A stretch of 9,916 nt of DNA from NCBI GenBank assembly GCA_023415475.1, contig JAEZKL010000100.1, positions 1-9,916 of the forward strand, given 5' to 3'. The notes under the pieces are model-generated. The model was not told where the DNA came from. It ran no database searches and saw nothing but the letters and a program-made list of their open reading frames with translations. Shown here in pieces: positions 1 through 6,636 of this stretch (the stretch's first letter is position 1; each line of letters begins with the position of its first letter). Both the position numbers and the translations under genes were made by a program. The DNA is from Bacillota bacterium. GTDB taxonomy: Bacteria > Bacillota > Clostridia > Lachnospirales > Lachnospiraceae.

Positions 1-378
1 GCAATTACCTATGATTTGATTACAGCGGATGGTAGCATTATCGCCGCGGTAACCTGTCCCGGACTCCGAATCGCAGCGAATGCATTATGGAATGATACCG
101 CGAAGCTTCCCGAGATCGAGATTGCCATGCCGGATACCATCCTTGCCAAGGATACCGTAACCAGTATGCAGGCAGGCCTGGTCTTTGGCTGTATCGGGCA
201 GACCGAATATATCGTTCGGAGGATGCTTCAGGAGGCTGGCATTGAGAAGTGCAGAGTCATAGCAACCGGTGGCCTGGGTAAGATAATATCGGATGCAACT
301 GATGTTATAGATGTATACGACCCTAATTTGACATTAAAAGGTCTTAAGATTATAAGTGATAAGAATAAGGGTCGTTAG
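1..378 (+). CDS. coaX: Type III pantothenate kinase, C-terminal part (5' end outside window)
   Basis: The enzyme phosphorylates pantothenate with ATP, the first step of coenzyme A synthesis, in the cytosol. The reading frame is open from base 1 (in frame with A-I-T-Y-D) and ends at TAG 376-378, giving about 125 residues. That is roughly the last half of a protein usually near 255 residues long. Family marks visible are PGL with a following AL and LP (the usual PG...AL...LP block), the MQAGLVFG helix, an ATGGL motif, and the C-terminal DPNLTLKGLKII block. The catalytic Asp region of the family lies upstream and cannot be checked. Where many relatives read IGG.I.PG, this one reads IAAVTCPG, so the loop has diverged. 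The dusB start follows 12 bases after the stop, and the stop codon overlaps the dusB Shine-Dalgarno sequence, which suggests coupled expression. An alternative internal TTG start at base 16 is only a track artefact of the truncated end. Confidence 0.9.
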   Translation, partial: AITYDLITADGSIIAAVTCPGLRIAANALWNDTAKLPEIEIAMPDTILAKDTVTSMQAGLVFGCIGQTEYIVRRMLQEAGIEKCRVIATGGLGKIISDATDVIDVYDPNLTLKGLKIISDKNKGR

Positions 379-390
379 GAGCATATTAGA

Positions 391-1365
391 ATGAGCGTTA
401 AGATAGGAAATGTCAGTTTAGAAGGAAATTTATTGTTAGGACCCATGGCAGGAGTAACCGACCTGCCATTTCGCTTACTTTGTAAGGAGCAAGGGGCTGA
501 TCTCGTCTATACGGAGATGGTTAGCGCCAAGGGGGTTCAATACAATAATAAGAATACGGAACAGCTTCTTCAGATTGCGGAGGAGGAACGTCCGGCTGCC
601 CTCCAGCTTTTCGGAGCAGATCCGGATATCCTAAGGGATACCGCAAGGAGATTAGAGCACCGTAATTTTGATATCGTTGATATAAATATGGGATGCCCTG
701 TCCCAAAGGTTGTGAATAACGGCGAGGGCTCCGCCCTAATGAAGAACCCGAGATTGATCGGTGAGATTGTCCGTAAGGTGGCTACAGGATATTCTAAGCC
801 TGTGACTGTTAAGATACGAAAAGGCTTCCATGAGGACTGCATCAATGCCGTAGAGGTTGCGAAGATTGCCGAGGAGAATGGTGCTGCAGCAATCGCTGTT
901 CACGCCAGAACCAGAGAACAATTCTACAGCGGGAAGGCAGATTGGGCGGTAATCCGGCAGGTGAAGGAAGCGGTAACTGTACCGGTCATAGGCAGTGGCG
1001 ATGTCTTTACCCCGCAGGATGCCAAAGCGATGCTTGAACAGACCGGCTGTGATGCTCTCATGATGGCGAGAGGTACCAGGGGTAATCCCTGGCTTTTTGC
1101 GCAGATCAAAGAATATCTTAAGACAGGAATCCTTCTTCCGAAGCCCGGCTTTGATGAGGTTCGCGATATGATTCTTCGCCACGCGGGCATGCTGGCGGAT
1201 TATAAGGGAGAAACGATCGGAATTCGTGAAATGCGAAAGCAGGTTGCCTGGTATACCACCGGATATCCGGGTTCCGCTAAGCTCAGAAACCATGTAAACG
1301 AGATTGAAACCATGGACGATCTTAGAAAACTGCTGGAGAATTATCAGAATTATATAGAAAAATAA
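391..1365 (+). CDS. dusB: tRNA-dihydrouridine synthase, DusB family
   Basis: This flavoenzyme reduces uridine to dihydrouridine in the D-loop of tRNA, using FMN and NADPH. The 324 residues are full length for the family. A TIM barrel fills residues 1-240. It opens with the GPMAGVTDLPFR motif (17-28), followed by EMVSAKG (42-48) and DINMGCPVPKV (97-107), in which Cys102 is the catalytic cysteine. KIRKG (141-145) and HARTREQ (171-177) are FMN-contacting segments, and GSGDV (201-205) and ARGTRGNPW (226-234) bind phosphate. The helical tRNA-binding tail carries MRKQVAWYTTGYPG (281-294). ATG 391 is preceded by AGGAG at 377-381, nine bases away, overlapping the coaX stop. The gene is probably co-transcribed with coaX. 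An imperfect hairpin follows the stop (AACC...GGTT, 1367-1387) but has no T-run, so termination there is unproven. All key residues are intact. Confidence 0.96.
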   Translation: MSVKIGNVSLEGNLLLGPMAGVTDLPFRLLCKEQGADLVYTEMVSAKGVQYNNKNTEQLLQIAEEERPAALQLFGADPDILRDTARRLEHRNFDIVDINMGCPVPKVVNNGEGSALMKNPRLIGEIVRKVATGYSKPVTVKIRKGFHEDCINAVEVAKIAEENGAAAIAVHARTREQFYSGKADWAVIRQVKEAVTVPVIGSGDVFTPQDAKAMLEQTGCDALMMARGTRGNPWLFAQIKEYLKTGILLPKPGFDEVRDMILRHAGMLADYKGETIGIREMRKQVAWYTTGYPGSAKLRNHVNEIETMDDLRKLLENYQNYIEK

Positions 1366-1436
1366 CCAAACGAAGTAACTTTGCGGTTGTATACTTATAT
1401 AATAGTAACAAAACTTTAAATTTCTACAAAAAAGTG

Positions 1437-1464
1437 TTGATTTTTTCTGAAATTAGTTTATAGT
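1437..1464 (+). promoter_or_regulatory. Predicted sigma-A promoter for asd
   Basis: TTGATT (1437-1442) and TATAGT (1459-1464) are separated by 16 bases, in an AT-rich stretch 58 bases before the asd start codon. Two mismatches to TTGACA and one to TATAAT make this a moderate match. A further TATAAT at 1398-1403 lacks a well-spaced -35 box. Confidence 0.45.
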
Positions 1465-1521
1465 ATATTTACAGCAAAGACAGATGTGTGCCATAGAAGA
1501 ACACAAATTGGAGGATATGAG

Positions 1522-2604
1522 ATGGGTAGATTAAAAGTTGGTATCCTTGGAGGAACCGGAATGGTTGGACAGCGTTTTATTTCCCTGTTAGAGAACCATC
1601 CCTGGTTTGAGGTAGTTACAGTTGCTGCCAGCCCAAGAAGTGCCGGAAAGACATATGAGGAAGCAGTCGGTGACCGTTGGAAGATGGCTACGCCTATGCC
1701 GGATAGTGTTAAGAAATTAATCGTAATGAATGTGAATGAAGTTGAAGCTGTAAGTGCAAGCGTTGATTTTGTCTTCAGTGCGGTTGATATGACGAAGGAC
1801 GAGATTAAGGCGATTGAAGAGGCATATGCGAAAGCCGAGACTCCCGTAGTATCGAACAATAGTGCCCACAGATGGACTCCCGATGTTCCTATGGTAGTTC
1901 CTGAACTGAACCCGGAGCACCTTGAGGTGATTGCAGCGCAGAAGAAGCGTCTGGGTACAAAGAAAGGCTTTATCGTAGTTAAGCCGAATTGCTCTATTCA
2001 GAGCTATACACCTGCTCTTCATGCATTGCGCCAGTTTGGAATCAAGCTGGTAGTTGCAACAACCTATCAGGCAATATCCGGAGCCGGTAAGAATTTTGCG
2101 GATTGGCCGGAGATGGTAGATAATGTCATCCCTTACATTGGCGGTGAGGAAGAGAAGAGCGAGCAGGAGCCGCTCCGTATCTGGGGGAAGGTTGAGGATG
2201 GACAGATCGTGAAAGCGGAAGGCCCGATGATTACTACCCAGTGTATCCGTGTTCCTGTAACCGACGGACATACCGCAGCCGTATTCGTCAACTTTGAGAA
2301 CAAACCAAGCAAGGAAGATATCCTAAAGGCATGGGCTGAGTTTAAAGGAATACCTCAGGAGCTTGATTTACCGAGCGCTCCGAAGCAGTTCATTAAGTAC
2401 TTCGAAGAGGATAACCGTCCTCAGGCGAAGCTAGACCGTGATTATGAGAACGGTATGGGCGTATGCTTTGGCAGACTCCGTGAGGATAGAGTATTTGATT
2501 ACAAGTTTGTAGGCTTATCACACAACACCGTTCGAGGTGCTGCCGGCGGTGCGGTATTAATTGCAGAATTATTGAAAGCACAGGGGTACATCACAGCAAA
2601 ATAA
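1522..2604 (+). CDS. asd: Aspartate-semialdehyde dehydrogenase
   Basis: The enzyme makes L-aspartate 4-semialdehyde from aspartyl phosphate with NADPH. It is the branch point to lysine/diaminopimelate, threonine and methionine. The protein has 360 residues. A Rossmann motif GILGGTGMVGQRF (7-19) binds NADP, the catalytic cysteine is Cys157 in VKPNCSIQSY, QAISGAGK (183-190) follows, and His250 in RVPVTDGH is the expected general base. C-terminal SHNTVRGAAGGAV (333-345) closes the fold. Length and motifs suit the branch of Asd typical of archaea, fungi and many Clostridia rather than the E. coli type. The start at ATG 1522 is chosen because GGAGG (1510-1514) lies seven bases upstream. An in-frame ATG at 1486 would add 12 residues (MCHRRTQIGGYE) that include the translated Shine-Dalgarno region and lack family support. 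The gene appears monocistronic and converges on the minus-strand gene at 2777-3478. Confidence 0.95.
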   Translation: MGRLKVGILGGTGMVGQRFISLLENHPWFEVVTVAASPRSAGKTYEEAVGDRWKMATPMPDSVKKLIVMNVNEVEAVSASVDFVFSAVDMTKDEIKAIEEAYAKAETPVVSNNSAHRWTPDVPMVVPELNPEHLEVIAAQKKRLGTKKGFIVVKPNCSIQSYTPALHALRQFGIKLVVATTYQAISGAGKNFADWPEMVDNVIPYIGGEEEKSEQEPLRIWGKVEDGQIVKAEGPMITTQCIRVPVTDGHTAAVFVNFENKPSKEDILKAWAEFKGIPQELDLPSAPKQFIKYFEEDNRPQAKLDRDYENGMGVCFGRLREDRVFDYKFVGLSHNTVRGAAGGAVLIAELLKAQGYITAK

Positions 2605-2704
2605 TAGCTGATTACTGCGTCAGGCGCATTTATATATAGAGGTAAGAAGGAAGTAAATGGCTTCCGATATAAACGATTTGAATTAATATATTATCATAAA
2701 AAGT

Positions 2705-2740
2705 AGGAACCCCTTGGATGGTCACATCGGAGGGGTTCCT
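2705..2740. terminator. Bidirectional intrinsic terminator between asd and the convergent gene
   Basis: AGGAACCCCT (2705-2714) pairs perfectly with AGGGGTTCCT (2731-2740) around a 16-base loop. Read on the minus strand, the stem is followed by ACTTTTTATG, a good U-run for the membrane-protein gene that ends at 2777. Read on the plus strand it is followed by the weaker TGACTTT, serving asd about 100 bases after its stop. The position between two convergent genes supports a shared role. Confidence 0.8.
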
Positions 2741-2776
2741 TGACTTTAAGAGTTTTATTATTTATGATAAGGTCAA

Positions 2777-3478
2777 TTATTCATTGTAAAGCATTCGGAG
2801 AAACTCCGCTGCATTTTCCTTGTGTGCGGCATTGGCTAAAATGCCGAGAACATAAGGATCGGTATTATTGGCATGCTCGGAGAAAAGCTTGGAGTCAGTT
2901 AGGTAAATGCCGTAGACATTCTTCTCGGGCGCCTCCTCGGTATTAGAGATAAAGACATAATCAGCAAGGCTGGTATAGAGATCCGTTGGCAGCTGATCAG
3001 ATATTTTCTCAAAAAAACCGTTGTAAACATAATCTTTAAAGGTGGATTCCGGAGCGATGATTACATCGACCTCGCCTGCAGCAATATAGGTAGTTAATGC
3101 CTGCTGCATACTCATTGTATATTCACTGTTTGAATTCAGATAGAAGTTGTAATTAAGCTGTATGTCTTCTGTCTCAGAGTCTAAGTCCAGATACACTGAT
3201 AAATTGGCGCCATATTGCTCCCAAACCTCATCGCTGATGGTATTATTAATAATCGCTGCATAAAACTGGGTTTCAATATTCGGCGTGATAATCTCGTAGA
3301 TAATATAGGATAACAGAGCAATCACTCCAACTAGTACAGCAGCATGAATGCGATAGTATTCCCAGAGATAACCTATCTTTTCCTGAAAGGTCATATCCTT
3401 TAGCTTTTGCTTTTCCGTTTGCTTCTGTCTGGGTTGGTAGATAACGGCATCTTCTTCTAGCCTGGTTCCTTTTGGCAT
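2777..3478 (-). CDS. Membrane-anchored protein of unknown function with a substrate-binding-protein-like outer domain
   Basis: I do not recognise a named family. The 233-residue protein has a basic cytosolic N-terminus (about 1-44, rich in K, Q and E), one membrane helix at about 46-64 (AAVLVGVIALLSYIIYEII), and a soluble region of about 165 residues. The positive-inside rule puts the soluble region outside the cell. There is no lipobox cysteine. The segment VDVIIAPESTFKDYVYNGFFEKISDQLP (137-164) resembles the hinge of extracellular solute-binding proteins, and GIYLTDSKLF followed by a C-terminal helix rich in A, E and R fits the end of such a fold. The likeness is inferred from pattern only. 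ATG (3476-3478) has GAGG eight bases upstream. It is transcribed alone, converges on asd and diverges from cellobiose phosphorylase. A role as a small membrane sensor or accessory subunit is possible but unproven. Confidence 0.8.
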   Translation of the reverse strand: MPKGTRLEEDAVIYQPRQKQTEKQKLKDMTFQEKIGYLWEYYRIHAAVLVGVIALLSYIIYEIITPNIETQFYAAIINNTISDEVWEQYGANLSVYLDLDSETEDIQLNYNFYLNSNSEYTMSMQQALTTYIAAGEVDVIIAPESTFKDYVYNGFFEKISDQLPTDLYTSLADYVFISNTEEAPEKNVYGIYLTDSKLFSEHANNTDPYVLGILANAAHKENAAEFLRMLYNE

Positions 3479-3542
3479 AGTTAAAACCTCACTTATACAT
3501 CGTACTTATCTGTCACAATACCATTAAAGCATCATTTTGTTA

Positions 3543-3740
3543 TTACTTTGACTTACATAGTGTAACACATTTAAGGATAGAAAAAAAGAAATTAATTATA
3601 AAATATCTCTTAAATAATATGACGGAAGGCTTATAAAAGGCCACTTTCCGTGCACCGCCTTTATTAGCATAAATGGTACCCGCACCTACATCATTTATCA
3701 TTTCGCATAAGATAATAATTAATTTTTTTATTTTTTTCAT
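3543..3740 (-). other. Doubtful 65-codon ORF; possibly a decayed AgrD-like peptide gene
   Basis: The frame starts MKKIKKLIIILCEMINDVG and continues AGTIYANKGG then ARKVAFYKPSV. A basic-hydrophobic N-terminus followed by an aromatic-K-P segment is loosely like AgrD-type autoinducer precursors. The Cys or Ser that would form the (thio)lactone ring is missing, there is no Shine-Dalgarno sequence before the ATG at 3738-3740 or before the internal ATG, and no agrB lies in the window. The last 20 residues are low-complexity AT-rich sequence. It may be a relic, or not a gene at all. Confidence 0.15.
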
Positions 3741-3781
3741 GAATTGTATATCGTTAAATAATACCAGATACAGTTTCGCAA

Positions 3782-3791
3782 TAGTGCACTA
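3782..3791. promoter_or_regulatory. Perfect 10-bp palindrome, candidate operator upstream of cellobiose phosphorylase
   Basis: TAGTGCACTA reads the same on both strands, 44 bases upstream of the -35 box. A second dyad, TTTC-GGTT-GAAA (3829-3840), overlaps the -35 box itself. Neither matches the catabolite-responsive element consensus. The placement would suit a sugar-responsive regulator, but no regulator gene lies in the window, so this is only a candidate. Confidence 0.25.
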
Positions 3792-3834
3792 ATTTCAAAT
3801 GGTTTTTTGTACTACTTTTCAGAGTCGGTTTCGG

Positions 3835-3863
3835 TTGAAATAGCAGAAAAGGTATAATATAAT
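3835..3863 (+). promoter_or_regulatory. Predicted sigma-A promoter for cellobiose phosphorylase
   Basis: TTGAAA (3835-3840), a 17-base spacer and TATAAT (3858-3863) give one mismatch to the full consensus. Transcription would start near 3870, leaving a leader of about 35 bases before the ATG at 3905. An overlapping TATAAT at 3853-3858 would give only a 12-base spacer and is less likely. Confidence 0.75.
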
Positions 3864-3904
3864 GAGGAATGGAGTACAAATAGTTAAAAGGAGGTAATAT
3901 TTAC

Positions 3905-6343
3905 ATGCAATACGGTTATTTTGATGATTTGAACAAGGAGTATGTTATCACAACACCCACCACTCCTTATCCATGGATCAATTATTTGGGATCACAGGCA
4001 TTTTTCTCATTGATATCGAATACTGCCGGAGGTTATAGCTTCTATAAGGATGCGAAGCTCCGCAGAATAACACGTTGTCGTTATAATAATGTGCCCTTGG
4101 ATCTTGGTGGCGGACGTTATTATTATATGAATGATGGGGGAGATGTATGGTCACCCGGCTGGGCTCCGGTTAAGAAGGAGCTCGATAAGTACGAGTGCAG
4201 ACATGGCATGGGTTATACGAAGATTACCGGCGCTCGGGGAGGCGTTGAGACTGAGATAACCTTCTTTGTTCCGATTGATACCAATGCTGAGGTTCATAAG
4301 GTAGTTGTTAAGAACACCTCCGGCAAGAAGAAGCAGGTGAAGCTGTTCTCCTTTGTAGAGTGGTGTTTATGGAATGCCCAGGATGATACCACCAACTTCC
4401 AGAGAAATTATAATACCGGTGAAGTTGAGGTTAAGGGCTCCGTTATTTATCATAAGACGGAGTATAAGGAAAGACGCGATCATTATGCGTTCTTCTCTGT
4501 AATTGCTCCGATTGCGGGCTTTGATTCCGACCGCGAGAGCTTTATGGGAACCTATAACGGCTTCCATAACCCGGAGGTTGTATTCGCAGGTAAATCCAAT
4601 AATTCGGTAGCAGACGGATGGCATCCGATTGCTTCCCACTGTCTGGAGATTAATCTGGAGCCCGGTGAGACAAAGGATTTTGTATTCCTATTAGGCTATG
4701 TAGAGAATGCTTTCGAGGAGAAATTCGAGAGCAAGAATGTAATAAATAAAAAGAAGGCAGAAGAAATGATTGCCCAGTATGCTACGACAGCAGCTGTGGA
4801 CAAGGCCTTTGCTGAGCTTGGCTCTTACTGGAATCAGCTGTTGTCCAAGTACAACGTGAGCTCTGCAGATGAGAAGTTGAATCGTCAGGTAAATGTATGG
4901 AACCAATATCAGTGTAAGCTTACCTTTAATTTATCAAGAAGTGCTTCCTACTTCGAGTCCGGTATCGGACGAGGTATGGGCTTCCGGGATTCTAACCAGG
5001 ATCTTCTTGGCTTTGTACATCAGATTCCCGATCGTGCAAGAGAGAGAATTATTGATCTTGCCTCCACCCAGCTGCAGGATGGTGGTGCATACCATCAGTA
5101 TCAGCCGTTGACAAAGAAGGGTAATGATGAAATTGGCGGTAACTTCAATGATGACCCGTTGTGGTTAGTGCTTGCAGTGGTTGCTTACATCAAGGAGACA
5201 GGAGATTACTCAATCCTGGATGTTATGACACCCTTTGATAATGATGAATCCACCAGCACACCTCTTGCTGACCATCTGAAGCGTTCCATGGACCATGTAA
5301 TCAACAATCTTGGACCTCACGGGCTTCCGCTGATTGGTCGTGCTGACTGGAATGACTGCCTCAACTTAAACTGCTTCTCCACCGAACCCGGTGAGTCCTT
5401 CCAGACAAGCACCAGTAAGGATGGCAGAGTTGCTGAGTCAGTAATGATTGCCGGTATGTTCTGTTATATCGGTGAAGAATATGTAACCTTAATGAACAAG
5501 CTTGGTAATAAGGCTGAGGCTGATCGCGTACAGGCAGAGATTGTTAAGATGCGCGAGGTTATCATGAGAGACGGTTGGGACGGCTCCTGGTTCGTTCGCG
5601 CTTACGATGATTATGGAAGAAAGATCGGAAGCGACGAAAATGAGGAGGGTAAGATCTTTATTGAGTCCCAGGGTCTTTGTATCATGGGTAACTGTGGTAC
5701 GGAAGACGGTAAGGCAATTCAGGCACTGGATGCAGTGGACGAACGCCTTGGAACTAAGTACGGTCTGGTGCTTCAGAATCCTGCCTTTACAAAATATTAT
5801 GTTGAATACGGCGAGATTTCTACTTACCCTGCCGGTTATAAAGAGAATGCAGGTATCTTCTGCCACAACAATGCTTGGATCATGATTGCTGAAGCACAGA
5901 TGGGCAGAGGTGATAAAGCCTTTGATTACTTTACAAGAATTGCTCCTTCCTATACAGAGGAGTATTCTGAGATCCATCGTATGGAGCCTTATGTATACTC
6001 CCAGATGGTAGCAGGAAAGGATGCAAGACGCCACGGTGAGGCGAAGAACTCCTGGTTAACCGGAACCGCTTCCTGGAACTTCGTGGCAATTTCTCAGGCG
6101 ATTCTCGGAATTAAGCCCGAGTATGATGGTTTACAGGTGGATCCTTCTATCCCGAAGGCATGGGATGGTTATAGTGTTACCCGAGAATTCAGAGGAGATA
6201 AGTATCAGATTACCGTGAAGAATCCGAACCATGTATCGAAGGGCGTTGCTAAGATGACCGTAGACGGTAAGGAAGTAGCAGGCAATATCATTCCTTTGGC
6301 AGGAGATAAGAAGACTCATACGGTAGAAGTTGTTCTTGGCTAA
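3905..6343 (+). CDS. cbp: Cellobiose phosphorylase (glycoside hydrolase family 94)
   Basis: The enzyme splits cellobiose with inorganic phosphate into alpha-glucose 1-phosphate and glucose, inverting the anomeric carbon. It acts in the cytosol, as the absent signal peptide shows. At 812 residues it matches the family length (C. thermocellum enzyme about 811) and follows that protein closely from my memory. An N-terminal beta-sandwich (about 1-285) and linker helices precede the (alpha/alpha)6 catalytic barrel (about 315-735), then a C-terminal beta layer. Landmarks are GFRDSNQDLLGF (359-370), IGRADWNDCLNLNCF (477-491) with Asp484 as general acid, FCHNNAW (652-658) with phosphate-site His654, and WLTGTA (717-722) with phosphate-site Thr719. 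AAGGAGG at 3888-3894 lies ten bases before the ATG. It has its own promoter and no co-directional partner close by. The NFNDDPLW and DWNDCLN sequences favour cellobiose rather than cellodextrin or chitobiose as substrate, judged from family resemblance. Confidence 0.96.
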   Translation: MQYGYFDDLNKEYVITTPTTPYPWINYLGSQAFFSLISNTAGGYSFYKDAKLRRITRCRYNNVPLDLGGGRYYYMNDGGDVWSPGWAPVKKELDKYECRHGMGYTKITGARGGVETEITFFVPIDTNAEVHKVVVKNTSGKKKQVKLFSFVEWCLWNAQDDTTNFQRNYNTGEVEVKGSVIYHKTEYKERRDHYAFFSVIAPIAGFDSDRESFMGTYNGFHNPEVVFAGKSNNSVADGWHPIASHCLEINLEPGETKDFVFLLGYVENAFEEKFESKNVINKKKAEEMIAQYATTAAVDKAFAELGSYWNQLLSKYNVSSADEKLNRQVNVWNQYQCKLTFNLSRSASYFESGIGRGMGFRDSNQDLLGFVHQIPDRARERIIDLASTQLQDGGAYHQYQPLTKKGNDEIGGNFNDDPLWLVLAVVAYIKETGDYSILDVMTPFDNDESTSTPLADHLKRSMDHVINNLGPHGLPLIGRADWNDCLNLNCFSTEPGESFQTSTSKDGRVAESVMIAGMFCYIGEEYVTLMNKLGNKAEADRVQAEIVKMREVIMRDGWDGSWFVRAYDDYGRKIGSDENEEGKIFIESQGLCIMGNCGTEDGKAIQALDAVDERLGTKYGLVLQNPAFTKYYVEYGEISTYPAGYKENAGIFCHNNAWIMIAEAQMGRGDKAFDYFTRIAPSYTEEYSEIHRMEPYVYSQMVAGKDARRHGEAKNSWLTGTASWNFVAISQAILGIKPEYDGLQVDPSIPKAWDGYSVTREFRGDKYQITVKNPNHVSKGVAKMTVDGKEVAGNIIPLAGDKKTHTVEVVLG

Positions 6344-6386
6344 CGAATACCGGAGGAATTAAGTATAAGATAAGATTTCTTATAGA

Positions 6387-6507
6387 AGAGGCTGTTTTAA
6401 ACTAATCATTAGCATAAGGCAAGGATAACCTCATTTAATGAGATTATCCGGTATGGGATGCATGCTACCCTTTCCTTTGCTAATAGTACATGTTTGAAAC
6501 AGCCTTT
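6387..6507. repeat. 121-bp element that folds completely on itself; MITE-like or structured RNA
   Basis: The outer arms AGGCTGTTTTAAAC (6389-6402) and GTTTGAAACAGCCT (6492-6505) pair over 14 bases with one T/G wobble, and pairing extends weakly to 6387 and 6507. Inside, ATTAGCA-T-AAGG (6408-6419) pairs with CCTTTGCTAAT (6474-6484) with one bulge. Two hairpins follow: 6423-6449 (GGATAA and CTCAT arms, loop TTA, one mismatch) and 6450-6469 (GGTA/TACC around ATGCAT). The result is a four-way junction. Ends of the GAGGCTGTT type are common on insertion sequences such as the IS1182 group (from general knowledge), so a small non-autonomous element is one reading. I see no clear target duplication. 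It may also act in 3'-end formation for cellobiose phosphorylase. Confidence 0.6.
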
Positions 6508-6522
6508 CCTTGCATGATTAGA

Positions 6523-6575
6523 CCGGATCTGGGATGATGAATATCGAGCCATTTCAGGTCCGGAATTATTTTCTT
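6523..6575 (+). terminator. Terminator-like hairpin downstream of cellobiose phosphorylase
   Basis: CCGGATCTG (6523-6531) pairs with CAGGTCCGG (6555-6563) over nine bases with one wobble, around a 23-base loop. The T-rich stretch TTATTTTCTT follows from 6566. It sits 180 bases after the cellobiose phosphorylase stop and just before the promoter of the next gene. The long loop and broken T-run make it a moderate candidate. Confidence 0.5.
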
Positions 6576-6577
6576 GG

Positions 6578-6606
6578 TTGGCAGTAGCGCCTAAAGATGC
6601 TAGAAT
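6578..6606 (+). promoter_or_regulatory. Predicted sigma-A promoter for the CPBP protease homologue
   Basis: TTGGCA (6578-6583), a 17-base spacer and TAGAAT (6601-6606) differ from consensus by one base in each box. Transcription would begin near 6613, about 24 bases before the start codon. Confidence 0.65.
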
Positions 6607-6636
6607 GGTTGTAATAAACAAGAAAAGGAAGTGCGG

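Larger units (their letters stand above)
3479..3904. other. Divergent intergenic region of 426 bases
   Basis: This AT-rich gap separates the minus-strand membrane protein from the cellobiose phosphorylase gene. It holds the ribosome binding site of the former (3487-3490 on the minus strand), a doubtful minus-strand ORF (3543-3740), a nested inverted repeat in which AAAGGC at 3638-3643 pairs with GCCTTT at 3657-3662 around CAC/GTG, a palindrome at 3782-3791, and the cellobiose phosphorylase promoter. I see no RNA gene of a known family. Confidence 0.6.

Noticed and set aside
736..1293. Minus-strand 185-codon open frame opposite dusB
   Set aside because: It lies wholly inside dusB, which has all its catalytic motifs. 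The minus frame has no ribosome binding site and no recognisable protein features.
1367..1387. Terminator after dusB
   Set aside because: The AACC...GGTT hairpin is weak and no T-run follows it.
1486..1521. Upstream ATG as the asd start
   Set aside because: The added 12 residues translate the ribosome binding site itself. ATG 1522 has GGAGG at the proper spacing and begins directly before the Rossmann motif.
2740..2946. Plus-strand 68-codon frame after asd
   Set aside because: It starts in the shared terminator and overlaps the 3' end of the well-supported minus-strand gene. It has no ribosome binding site.
5489..6034. Minus-strand 181-codon open frame opposite cellobiose phosphorylase
   Set aside because: It is the antisense of a highly conserved enzyme region and has low-quality cysteine-rich composition. 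It is a shadow frame.
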